DNA from: Candidatus Omnitrophota bacterium
Lineage (GTDB): Bacteria > Omnitrophota > Gorgyraeia > Gygaellales > JAHJCI01
Assembly (NCBI GenBank): GCA_016783355.1
Contig: JADHWR010000026.1
Span: forward strand, 1-15,590
DNA length: 15,590 bases
Direction: 5' to 3'
In this document: positions 8,269-14,956 of the stretch, one piece after another
How the letters are laid out: each line of letters opens with the position of its first letter
How positions within the stretch are numbered: the stretch's first letter is position 1
Notes under the pieces: generated by a model
The model's database searches: none
What the model was told of the DNA's origin: nothing
The model's input: only the letters and a program-made list of their open reading frames with translations
Program-made: the position numbers and the translations under genes

Positions 8269-8405
8269 AAATTCAAATATCGGATTTGAAGCGCAAAACG
8301 AAAAGCGAAAAGCGCAAAGTTAAAACGCAAAACTCAAAACTTTCTTAAAAAAACTTTGAACTCTACACTTTAGTCTTACGCCTTTCGCTTTAGGCTTTAC
8401 GCTCT
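8269..8405. repeat. Long imperfect palindrome R1, copy 2 (pgsA-pgpA)
   Basis: This is the same family and orientation as 5556-5695. The strongest part is 8288-8403; 8329-8357 is identical to copy 1 and the right arm differs by a handful of bases. The left flank AAATTCAAATAT (8269-8280) also occurs at 5521-5532, before copy 1, although spaced differently. It fills most of the 180-bp gap and ends about 22 bases before the pgpA start. Confidence 0.85.
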
Positions 8406-8426
8406 CTAGGTTTTTGCATTTATGTT

Positions 8427-8870
8427 ATGTATAGTTTTCTTATTAAACTGATTCCTACCTTTTTCTTCGTTGGCTACCTTCCTTTAGTCCCGGGCACATG
8501 GGGGAGTCTTGCGGGATTGGTAATTTATTATTTTACCCACCATAATTTAGTCTATTTTCTACTTATTCCTATCTTTTTAATCTTAGGCTTTGGTTTTTGC
8601 ACAAAGGCAGAAAAGAAGCTTGAGCGAAAGGACAGCCCCAAGATTGTCATTGATGAAGTTGCGGGGATGCTTTTGTGTTTTTTATTCCTCCCCTTTTCTT
8701 TACAAACTTTAATTCTTGGCTTTTTTATTTTCAGACTTCTCGATGCAGTAAAGCCCTATCCAGCAAATAAATTACAGAGACTTTCCGGGGCCCCCGGTAT
8801 TATGGGCGATGATATCGTTGCTGCGTTCTATACCAATCTCATCCTTCAAGTAGTTACAAGATTAACCTAA
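8427..8870 (+). CDS. pgpA: Phosphatidylglycerophosphatase A
   Basis: PgpA removes the phosphate from phosphatidylglycerolphosphate to give phosphatidylglycerol, following PgsA in the inner membrane. The 147-residue protein has the family motifs in order: P-G-T-W-G-S (22-27), a D-x-P-K-I-V-I-D-E-V-A-G segment (69-80), F-R-L-L-D-A-V-K-P-Y-P (102-112) and G-x-x-G-I-M-x-D-D (121-129). Several hydrophobic helices alternate with these. The start has no Shine-Dalgarno; a second ATG at 8422 is out of frame. The last codons and stop (within 8857-8871) are duplicated as a 15-bp direct repeat at 9068-9082, marking the edge of an apparent insertion. Confidence 0.92.
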   Translation: MYSFLIKLIPTFFFVGYLPLVPGTWGSLAGLVIYYFTHHNLVYFLLIPIFLILGFGFCTKAEKKLERKDSPKIVIDEVAGMLLCFLFLPFSLQTLILGFFIFRLLDAVKPYPANKLQRLSGAPGIMGDDIVAAFYTNLILQVVTRLT

Positions 8871-8877
8871 TTTGAAT

Positions 8878-9040
8878 CAGGCGGGTCCTGTCTCGGCGGA
8901 GCCCAAAATTGTCCTCGCTCAAGGGGAAGCCTCTATAGAGTATAATTCGCTGCGGGCTATTTTGGGCCGCCCACCCATTCGACAAGCTCAGGGTTGGCAC
9001 TGAGCAAAGTCGAAGTGCCCACCGCCTCGCCACCCGCTTA
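8878..9040. repeat. Palindromic repeat R2, copy B
   Basis: This copy matches 1-115 almost base for base on both sides of a 48-bp insertion. Paired arms are the same as in copy A: GCGGGT near the left end with ACCCGC near the right end, and GCCCAAAAT with ATTTTGGGC inside. In this copy the + strand frame corresponding to the gspK reading frame also stays open until a stop contributed by the nested insertion. Confidence 0.88.
8975..9022. repeat. Nested 48-bp REP-like hairpin with 6-bp duplication
   Basis: This stretch is absent from R2 copy A. It carries TTCGAC (8978-8983) and GCTCAG (8986-8991), pairing with CTGAGC (9000-9005) and GTCGAA (9009-9014). The hexamer GCCCAC lies on both sides (8969-8974 and 9017-9022) but occurs once at the matching place in copy A. 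The TTCGAC..GCTCAG hairpin resembles a small palindrome found in many bacterial genomes, from general knowledge; I could not search. Confidence 0.8.
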
Positions 9041-9082
9041 TAAATGAGAACCCGTTTCCAGTTTCTCCAAGATTAACCTAAT

Positions 9083-9193
9083 AACGTAAAGCGAAAAGCG
9101 TAAGACTAAAGTGTAGAGTTCAAAGTTTTTAAGAAAGTTTTGAGTTTTACACTTTAACTTTGCACTTTTCGCTTTTCGTTTTGCGCTTTAAGA
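9083..9193. repeat. Long imperfect palindrome R1, copy 3 (inverted)
   Basis: The reverse complement of this segment aligns with copies 1 and 2 over its whole length; the core 9122-9148 matches their core but lacks two A residues. It lies opposite to the other copies relative to the genes. Its right end abuts the trpB -35 box at 9194. Confidence 0.85.
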
Positions 9194-9221
9194 TTGACAT
9201 ACCTTGTTTTTCTTCTATAAT
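9194..9221 (+). promoter_or_regulatory. Consensus sigma70 promoter of trpB
   Basis: TTGACA (9194-9199) and TATAAT (9216-9221) are both perfect hexamers with a 16-bp spacer. Transcription would begin at about 9228-9231, at or just before the trpB ATG (9231). No Shine-Dalgarno fits in between, so the message is probably leaderless or has a leader of only a few bases. No trp attenuator or T-box can be accommodated. Confidence 0.85.
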
Positions 9222-9230
9222 AACTTTGTT

Positions 9231-10424
9231 ATGAAAACATTGCCGAATAAATCGGGGTACTTTGGGGAATTTGGAGGGAGATTCGTGCCGGAAACACTAA
9301 TCTATGCCCTGGATGAGCTGGAGAAGGAGTATTTTGCGGCAAAGAAGGATACACGTTTTAGAAAGGAATTTGATGATTATCTGCGTGAATATGCGGGAAG
9401 ACCTACCCCATTATATTTTGCCAAAAATCTGAGCCGCATTTTAGCCAAAGGTATTAAGATTTACCTGAAAAGGGAGGACCTTTTGCATACCGGCGCCCAC
9501 AAAATCAATAATACCTTAGGCCAAATCTTACTTGCGCGCCGCATGAAAAAGAAGCGCATTATTGCTGAGACCGGTGCCGGCCAACACGGCGTAGCTGTGG
9601 CAACAGTGGCTGCGATGTCTGGACTTGAATGTGTAATTTATATGGGAAGAGAGGATATTCGGCGCCAGAGGTTAAATGTTTTGCGCATGAAACTATTAGG
9701 GGCAAAGGTCATTCCCGTAAAATCAGGCTCCTGCACCTTAAAGGATGCAACTACAGAGGCACTGCGGGATTGGGTAACTAATGTGCGCACAACCCATTAT
9801 ATTCTTGGTTCAGTTGTCGGGCCGCATCCTTATCCAGTGATGGTTCGCGATTTTCAGACAGTAATTGGGCGTGAAGCGCGAAGGCAGATTTTAAAGAAAG
9901 AAAGGAGACTCCCTGATTATCTAATTGCTTGTGTCGGCGGAGGGAGTAATTCTATTGGGTTATTTCACCCGTTTTTTAAAGACAAATCCGTGAGGTTTAT
10001 TGGCGTGGAAGCAGCAGGTCGTGGCTTACGCTCAGGAAAACACGCCGCAACATTGGTAGATGGTAGTGTCGGTGTTTTGCATGGAGCAAAGTCAAGTCTT
10101 TTAGAAGATAGATTTGGCCAGGTAAAGATTGCTCATTCTGTTGCGCCGGGATTAGATTATCCCGGCGTTGGTCCGGAACACGCCTATTATAAAAAGATTG
10201 GCCGGGCAAGGTATGTTGCTGTTACTGACCAGGAAGCATTGGAGGCCTTTGATCTGCTTTCTCAGGCGGAAGGCATTATTCCTGCTTTAGAACCAGCACA
10301 TGCTATTGCCTATCTTAAGAAATTGGCGCCGAGGATAAAGTCAAATAGCCTGATTATTCTTTGTCTTTCCGGCCGCGGCGATAAGGATATAGATATTGTG
10401 ATTAGCCATGAGTCGCATCGATAA
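9231..10424 (+). CDS. trpB: Tryptophan synthase beta subunit
   Basis: TrpB condenses indole with L-serine using pyridoxal phosphate, in the alpha2beta2 tryptophan synthase of the cytoplasm. From ATG 9231 it is 397 residues, the usual length. The PLP lysine is K91 in H-T-G-A-H-K-I-N-N, the catalytic glutamate E113 in A-E-T-G-A-G-Q-H-G, and the phosphate-binding loop is G-G-G-S-N. The N-terminus G-Y-F-G-E-F-G-G-R-F-V-P-E-T is typical of the TrpB1 class. A TTG at 9204 would extend the frame by nine codons, but it lies upstream of the -10 box and cannot be in the predicted transcript. The gene overlaps trpA by 17 bp. No other trp genes are in the window. Confidence 0.96.
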   Translation: MKTLPNKSGYFGEFGGRFVPETLIYALDELEKEYFAAKKDTRFRKEFDDYLREYAGRPTPLYFAKNLSRILAKGIKIYLKREDLLHTGAHKINNTLGQILLARRMKKKRIIAETGAGQHGVAVATVAAMSGLECVIYMGREDIRRQRLNVLRMKLLGAKVIPVKSGSCTLKDATTEALRDWVTNVRTTHYILGSVVGPHPYPVMVRDFQTVIGREARRQILKKERRLPDYLIACVGGGSNSIGLFHPFFKDKSVRFIGVEAAGRGLRSGKHAATLVDGSVGVLHGAKSSLLEDRFGQVKIAHSVAPGLDYPGVGPEHAYYKKIGRARYVAVTDQEALEAFDLLSQAEGIIPALEPAHAIAYLKKLAPRIKSNSLIILCLSGRGDKDIDIVISHESHR

Positions 10425-11196
10425 AAAATTCAAGGACTTAAGAAAACAAAATAAAAAGGCCTTTATTGCCTTTCTTACCGCCGGCTATCCCGATTTAAAG
10501 AAAACATTTGATTTAGTTTTAGAATTAGAAAATTCAGGAACAGATATTATTGAATTGGGAGTTCCCTTTTCTGATCCTATGGCTGACGGCGTACTTATTC
10601 AGGAATCTTCCAGTTTCGCATTAAAGAAGGGTGTTAATCTGCACAAGATTTTAGATTTAGTCAAATCAATAAGAAAGAAATCCCAGATTCCTATTTGCCT
10701 GATGACTTATTACAATCCTATATTCTGCTTTGGCAAAGAGAAATTCCTAACAAAGGCGTGTAATTCCGGTGTAGATGGATTGATTATTCCTGATTTGCCG
10801 CCGGAGGAAGATACCGGGTTCCTGCGCCAGGCCCGGAAAAATAATATTGATACAATATTTTTTCTTTCGCCCACTACTTTAAAAGAGCGTATTTCTTTTA
10901 TCGATAAGCGAAGTTTTGGTTTTATTTATTATGTGTCTCTTACGGGTGTTACCGGCACAAGAGAGGAGTTATCCTTAGATTTGGCAAAGAATCTGAGAAT
11001 AATCAAGAGACTTACCGAGAAACCTGTTTGTGTTGGCTTTGGTATTTCAAAGCCCGGTCATCTGCGGGCAATCTTTAGCCTTGCCGACGGCGCAATTGTG
11101 GGAAGCGCAATTATTAGAAAGATAAAACAAAATATTAGCCGGCCGGATATGGTAAAGAGAGTAGGGCGGTTTGTGAGGAAAATGACCAATGTATAA
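10408..11196 (+). CDS. trpA: Tryptophan synthase alpha subunit
   Basis: TrpA cleaves indole-3-glycerol phosphate and channels indole to TrpB. The 262-residue TIM barrel carries both catalytic acids at the classical positions, E49 in I-I-E-L-G-V-P-F-S-D-P and D60 in M-A-D-G. Following D60 the family usually has Gly-Pro, while here it is G-V-L-I-Q, a mild variation. Other motifs are L-M-T-Y-Y-N-P, G-L-I-I-P-D-L-P-P-E-E, the Y-Y-V-S-L-T-G-V-T-G phosphate-site loop and C-V-G-F-G-I-S. It starts inside trpB without an evident Shine-Dalgarno, consistent with coupled, near-equimolar synthesis, and overlaps the next gene by 8 bp. Confidence 0.96.
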   Translation: MSRIDKKFKDLRKQNKKAFIAFLTAGYPDLKKTFDLVLELENSGTDIIELGVPFSDPMADGVLIQESSSFALKKGVNLHKILDLVKSIRKKSQIPICLMTYYNPIFCFGKEKFLTKACNSGVDGLIIPDLPPEEDTGFLRQARKNNIDTIFFLSPTTLKERISFIDKRSFGFIYYVSLTGVTGTREELSLDLAKNLRIIKRLTEKPVCVGFGISKPGHLRAIFSLADGAIVGSAIIRKIKQNISRPDMVKRVGRFVRKMTNV

Positions 11197-12457
11197 AAAG
11201 ACAGTCTTAAATAACGGTACCCGAATAATCACCCATCAGATGCCGGAAAGGGAATCTGTTTCTGTGGGGGTGTGGATAAAAGCAGGCGGAAGATATGAAT
11301 CGCAAGAAAACAAAGGCGCAGCCCATTTTTTAGAGCATCTTTGTTTTAAAGGCAGCCCCAAATATTCCTGTCGCCAGATAAAAGAATCTATTGAAGGCGT
11401 AGGCGGCTCCTTAAATGGCTTTACCTCTGAAGAGGTAACCTGTTATTTTGCGAAACTCCCGAGGGCATATTTGGATAAAGCAATAGATATTCTCCTTGAT
11501 ATGACCACAAATGCCCGCCTAAATTACAGGGATATTGAAAAGGAAAGATTCGTCATTTTAGAAGAGATAAAGATGCATAAGGATATACCCCAAAGCTATA
11601 TTCATGAACTCTTGGATGAACTGATGTGGCCGGGTCATCCCCTGGGTATGCCAATCGCAGGTTTTGAAAGAAGCGTAAGCAGAATCAGAAGAAAGGATTT
11701 AGTTTTATTTCAAAAAGAATATTATCATCCGGCAAATTTAGTCATTGCTGCCTGCGGCAGCCTCAAGCACAATCAGGTTATAGGCAAGGTAGAGTCTATC
11801 TTAGGAAAGAAGACAAGTGGAAAGAGAGTAGAATTCCGGACTTTTCTTCAATCTGAGGAAAAAGAGAAGGTTAAAATCTTTGTTAAGGATACACAACAGA
11901 CACAAATGGCTTTGGGTTGGTATGGTTTAAAAAGAAACCATCCGGACAGACATAAATTAGCGCTGCTGCATATTGTTCTGGGGGCAAATATGTCCAGTCG
12001 CCTTTTTAATGAGATTCGCGAAAAGCGCGGGCTTGCCTATTCGATAGCCACATCTATTAAGGGCTTTGTTGACACAGGGGTATTTCTGGTACAGGCCGGC
12101 GTAGATAATGAGAAACTTGACGTTGTCCTTGAATTAATTTTAAGAGAGATGCAGAAGATAAAGACAATTAATATTTCAGAAAGTGAATTGCACCGCGCCA
12201 AGGAATTTTATATTGGTCAATTACATCTTGGTCTGGAAGACACATTAGAGCATATGTTCTGGCTGGGAGAGCCGTATCTGGTTTTAAATAAGACCCATAA
12301 TTTGAAAGAAATAGTTGCGCAGGTAGCTACAATTAACAGAGTCCAGATTCGGGCTCTTTGCCAGAAGCTATTTCTGGGTGAGAATCTGCGTTTGGCAATC
12401 ATTGGGCCAATCAAAAAAAAGAAGGAAATTTATGAACGCATCAATAACTACAAATAG
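11189..12457 (+). CDS. M16 family zinc peptidase (processing-peptidase-like)
   Basis: This is an M16 metallopeptidase of about 420 residues, the size of the bacterial mitochondrial-processing-peptidase-like group (for example B. subtilis MlpA/YmxG). The inverted zinc motif H-x-x-E-H is H46-F-L-E49-H50, with the third ligand expected in the downstream L-E-E-I-K-M-H segment (about 125-131). The second, inactive-type M16 domain includes the conserved S-S-R-L-F-N-E-I-R-E-K-R-G-L-A-Y-S stretch (about 271-287). No signal peptide is seen, so it is probably cytoplasmic. GAGGA about 9 bases upstream supports ATG 11189. Such genes often sit beside rpsO-pnp; here it lies after trpBA. The substrate is unknown. 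Confidence 0.92.
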   Translation: MYKKTVLNNGTRIITHQMPERESVSVGVWIKAGGRYESQENKGAAHFLEHLCFKGSPKYSCRQIKESIEGVGGSLNGFTSEEVTCYFAKLPRAYLDKAIDILLDMTTNARLNYRDIEKERFVILEEIKMHKDIPQSYIHELLDELMWPGHPLGMPIAGFERSVSRIRRKDLVLFQKEYYHPANLVIAACGSLKHNQVIGKVESILGKKTSGKRVEFRTFLQSEEKEKVKIFVKDTQQTQMALGWYGLKRNHPDRHKLALLHIVLGANMSSRLFNEIREKRGLAYSIATSIKGFVDTGVFLVQAGVDNEKLDVVLELILREMQKIKTINISESELHRAKEFYIGQLHLGLEDTLEHMFWLGEPYLVLNKTHNLKEIVAQVATINRVQIRALCQKLFLGENLRLAIIGPIKKKKEIYERINNYK

Positions 12458-13856
12458 CACTATGAGAAAGCGGTGCTTCGGCCCAAATGAGTTTCTTTTG
12501 TTTCTCCCGGAAATAAAGGAATTCTTAGAAACGAAGAACCTCACCGGCCTTAAGGATCTTTTAAAGAGAATCCATCCGATTGACATTGCTGAAGGATGGC
12601 AGAAACTCCAGATACAAGAAAAGATACTTATCTTCAAATTATTAAGTTTTAAAAAGGCGGTTCAGATATTTGAGGATTTACCATTTCTTGAGCAGGAATA
12701 TCTTTTAAATAACTTAGATAATACAGAGGTAGCACCAATCATCAACGAGATGGCCTCTGACGAGCGTGCAGATTTATTTAAAGAACTTCCGCGCAAGATA
12801 AAGAAAAAACTACTTTCTTTAATGAGAAAGGAAGAACTCGAAGATGTTAAGCAACTCCTTAATTTCCCTGAAGATACAGCCGGCGGCCTGATGACGACAG
12901 AATTTTTAACCTTAAAGAAGGAAATGAGCGCACGTAAGGCAATTCTGTGGCTACAGGAGACGCGCAAGAGTATATCGGGTTATTCGTTTCATTATATCTA
13001 TGTTATTGATGAAAATCGCCGATTGCAGGGTATTGTCGATGTAGACATTTTGCTTACTGCTCCGCCGGATATTCTTGTTAAGGATATTATGCTTTCGCCA
13101 GAAACGATAAAGATAGATGTTAATACAACAAAAGAGGAGGTAGCAAGCAAGTTTAGCCGCTATGATTTATTGGATGCGCCCGTTGTCAATGACGAAAATA
13201 GGATTTTGGGCGTGATTACAATTGATGATGTGGTTGATTTGATTCAGAAGGAATCCGCCCGCCAGATTTATGAAATTGGTAAGATGCAGCCAGAGAGAGG
13301 AGAAGAGATTAGGTATTCGACAACAAGCGTAAAAGAGTTGATTAAACGGCGTGCAGGCTGGCTTCTGCTTCTATTGATTATGCACGTCTTTAGCGGTTGG
13401 ATTTTGAAAAATTTCGAGTATGCCTTAAGCACAGTAGTCGCCCTTACTTTTTTTATCCCGATGCTTTTAGATACAGGAGGAAATGCGGGAGCGCAGACCT
13501 CGATCACGATTATTAGAAGCTTTGCCACAGGAGATGCAAATTTTAAAAATATCTGGCATATCGCAAGACTAGAGATTATTACTTCTTTAATTATGAGTGT
13601 GATTGTTGGGGCAATGGCATTTTTGCGGGCTTTTTGGTTAGAGGGGGCTTTAGTTTTATCCCTCGTCGTTGGCACAACAATGATGGCGGTTGTATTAGTG
13701 GCAATTCTCACAGGGATGCTTCTTCCGTTTCTGTCGAAGCGCATCGGTCTTGACCCTGCAGCTTTAGCCGGTCCGATAACGACGACAGTTGTCGATGTAT
13801 TTGGTCTGATTATCTATTTTAAGATTGCGCAGTTAATGCTGCCTGCTTTAAGATGA
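12432..13856 (+). CDS. mgtE: Magnesium transporter MgtE
   Basis: MgtE is a homodimeric, Mg2+-gated Mg2+ channel of the inner membrane. From ATG 12432 the protein is 474 residues. It has a helical MgtE_N superhelix (about 20-145), two CBS domains (about 150-270), a connecting helix and five membrane helices (about 310-474). The family's G-G-N-A-G-x-Q motif is at 349-355 within D-T-G-G-N-A-G-A-Q-T, and D455 in V-V-D-V-F-G corresponds to the pore aspartate. I chose 12432 because AAGGA lies five bases before it. A GTG at 12378 lies deep inside the peptidase gene, and ATG 12462 lacks a Shine-Dalgarno. It overlaps the peptidase gene by 26 bp and the next gene by 4 bp. Confidence 0.93.
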   Translation: MNASITTNSTMRKRCFGPNEFLLFLPEIKEFLETKNLTGLKDLLKRIHPIDIAEGWQKLQIQEKILIFKLLSFKKAVQIFEDLPFLEQEYLLNNLDNTEVAPIINEMASDERADLFKELPRKIKKKLLSLMRKEELEDVKQLLNFPEDTAGGLMTTEFLTLKKEMSARKAILWLQETRKSISGYSFHYIYVIDENRRLQGIVDVDILLTAPPDILVKDIMLSPETIKIDVNTTKEEVASKFSRYDLLDAPVVNDENRILGVITIDDVVDLIQKESARQIYEIGKMQPERGEEIRYSTTSVKELIKRRAGWLLLLLIMHVFSGWILKNFEYALSTVVALTFFIPMLLDTGGNAGAQTSITIIRSFATGDANFKNIWHIARLEIITSLIMSVIVGAMAFLRAFWLEGALVLSLVVGTTMMAVVLVAILTGMLLPFLSKRIGLDPAALAGPITTTVVDVFGLIIYFKIAQLMLPALR

Positions 13857-14857
13857 GCTCTATTATATTATTAATTATTCTTATCTTTTTTCTTGCGGCG
13901 GTTTCCTTCTTTTTCTCAGCGTCGGAGACCGCGGTTATTGGCTTGAGCAAGATTCGCCTGCGCCATTTAGTCAACAAAGGCGTCAAGCACGCAAAGAGCA
14001 TCCATCGCCTGGTTAAACAATTAGATAAGTTTATTGCCGCAATCCTTATTGGTAATGACTTTATCAACATTGCGATATCGGCAATTGTTACGGCAATATT
14101 TGTCTATTTTTTTGGCTATCACTGGGGCGTGATTATTGCAACGTTCAGTTCTACCTTTTTTGTTCTTGTTCTTTGTGAGATTACTCCAAAGATTTTAGCG
14201 ATAAAATATAGCGAGAAGATTGCTTTATTAAGCTCGCCTTTAATGGAAAGATTTATTAAGATTTTTCATCCGCTGATTAGTGTATTTACAGGAATAAGCA
14301 ATGGTATCTTAAGATTGCTCGGTGCCAAACCATCGAGCCGTTCGCCTTTAATTACAGAAGAAGAGATTCGTTTAATGATTGAGATTGGCAAGGAGGAGGG
14401 CGTCTTAACTGACGAAGAAAGAAAATTGTTTTCTCGCATCTTTGAGTTTGGTGATACAAAGACCTCTGAAGTAATGGTTAAAGCAGAGGATATGGTCTGC
14501 CTCGATTTAAAGACTCCTGCCGAGCAGATTCTAAATATCCTTATTGAGCAGGGCCACAGCCGCATACCAGTTTATGAAGGAAGCATCAATAATATTGTCG
14601 GGGTTATCTATACGCGTGATTTATTATACATATTAAAGGAAAGGGAATTAATCGTCTTACAGGATTTATTACACCCGCTCTATTTTGTTTCACCGGAGAA
14701 AAGAGTTAATGAGTTGTTGCGGGATTTCCAGACAAAAAAGATTCAGATTGCCCTTGTGCGCGATAAAGATAAGATTTTGGGGCTGGTTACCTTAGAGGAC
14801 CTTTTAGAAGAGATAGTTGGCGAGATTGAGGAGGAGCCACTGATAAAAAACGCTTGA
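13853..14857 (+). CDS. CNNM/CorC-like membrane protein with CBS pair
   Basis: The protein has a DUF21/CNNM transmembrane domain (about 1-150; the first helix ends in F-S-A-S-E-T-A, the usual signature). An acidic linker helix with T-E-E-E-I-R-x-M-I-E-I-G-x-E-E-G (about 167-182) and two CBS domains (about 195-325) follow. CNNM/CorC proteins are magnesium transporters or exporters, also annotated as HlyC/CorC or hemolysin-like. At 334 residues it lacks the C-terminal CorC_HlyC domain of 80 or so residues found in most relatives: the reading frame stops right after E-I-V-G-E-I-E-E-E. No other frame downstream continues the domain, and a promoter starts there, so the short form looks natural. It is coupled to mgtE by ATGA, a second Mg2+ protein with CBS sensors. 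Confidence 0.88.
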   Translation: MSSIILLIILIFFLAAVSFFFSASETAVIGLSKIRLRHLVNKGVKHAKSIHRLVKQLDKFIAAILIGNDFINIAISAIVTAIFVYFFGYHWGVIIATFSSTFFVLVLCEITPKILAIKYSEKIALLSSPLMERFIKIFHPLISVFTGISNGILRLLGAKPSSRSPLITEEEIRLMIEIGKEEGVLTDEERKLFSRIFEFGDTKTSEVMVKAEDMVCLDLKTPAEQILNILIEQGHSRIPVYEGSINNIVGVIYTRDLLYILKERELIVLQDLLHPLYFVSPEKRVNELLRDFQTKKIQIALVRDKDKILGLVTLEDLLEEIVGEIEEEPLIKNA

Positions 14858-14882
14858 CAAGGTTTTCAAGGTAGATTACTAT
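14854..14882 (+). promoter_or_regulatory. Promoter of the lipoprotein gene
   Basis: A perfect TTGACA (14854-14859) overlaps the preceding stop codon. TACTAT at 14877-14882, 17 bp away, is a fair -10; TATAAA at 14880-14885 is a better hexamer but at 20 bp. Transcription would start near 14889-14892, giving a leader of about 65-70 nt. Confidence 0.65.
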
Positions 14883-14897
14883 AAATAGAGTATTTTG

Positions 14898-14934
14898 CGC
14901 CGTTGATGAGGTCAAATTCACCTCGTTGATGGCG
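14898..14934 (+). promoter_or_regulatory. 15-bp hairpin in the lipoprotein mRNA leader
   Basis: Bases 14898-14912 and 14920-14934 can pair over 15 positions without a gap, using several G-U pairs, around the loop CAAATTC. CGTTGATG also occurs directly repeated within it (14901-14908 and 14924-14931). It would form near the 5' end of the mRNA, ten bases before the Shine-Dalgarno AAGGAGG (14945-14951). No U-tract follows, so an intrinsic terminator is unlikely; a 5' stabilising hairpin or a protein-binding site are possible. Confidence 0.6.
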
Positions 14935-14956
14935 GGCTTAATTTAAGGAGGAAAAT

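Larger units (their letters stand above)
8857..9082. repeat. 15-bp direct repeats flanking an inserted segment
   Basis: CAAGATTAACCTAAT occurs exactly at 8857-8871 and again at 9068-9082. The first copy contains the end of pgpA including its stop; the second lies directly before R1 copy 3. The 196 bp between them contain R2 copy B and a short tail (9041-9067). This is what an insertion with target-site duplication would leave. Removing one repeat and the insert joins pgpA directly to R1. Confidence 0.75.

Noticed and set aside
5556..9193. R1 copies as a CRISPR array
   Set aside because: Three copies are spread over 3.6 kb, one inverted, with genes between them and no regular spacers or cas genes.
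9204..9230. Upstream TTG start for trpB
   Set aside because: It precedes the -10 box, so it cannot be in the transcript from the consensus promoter, and the extra residues are not typical of TrpB.
13268..13744. 158-codon open frame on the minus strand inside mgtE
   Set aside because: It lies entirely opposite a clear MgtE membrane domain, has low-complexity content, and no Shine-Dalgarno or family resemblance; it is a shadow frame.
14840..14860. Possible frameshift in the A-run at the CNNM C-terminus
   Set aside because: No other frame downstream encodes a CorC_HlyC-like continuation, and a promoter occupies the sequence, so a natural short form is more likely.
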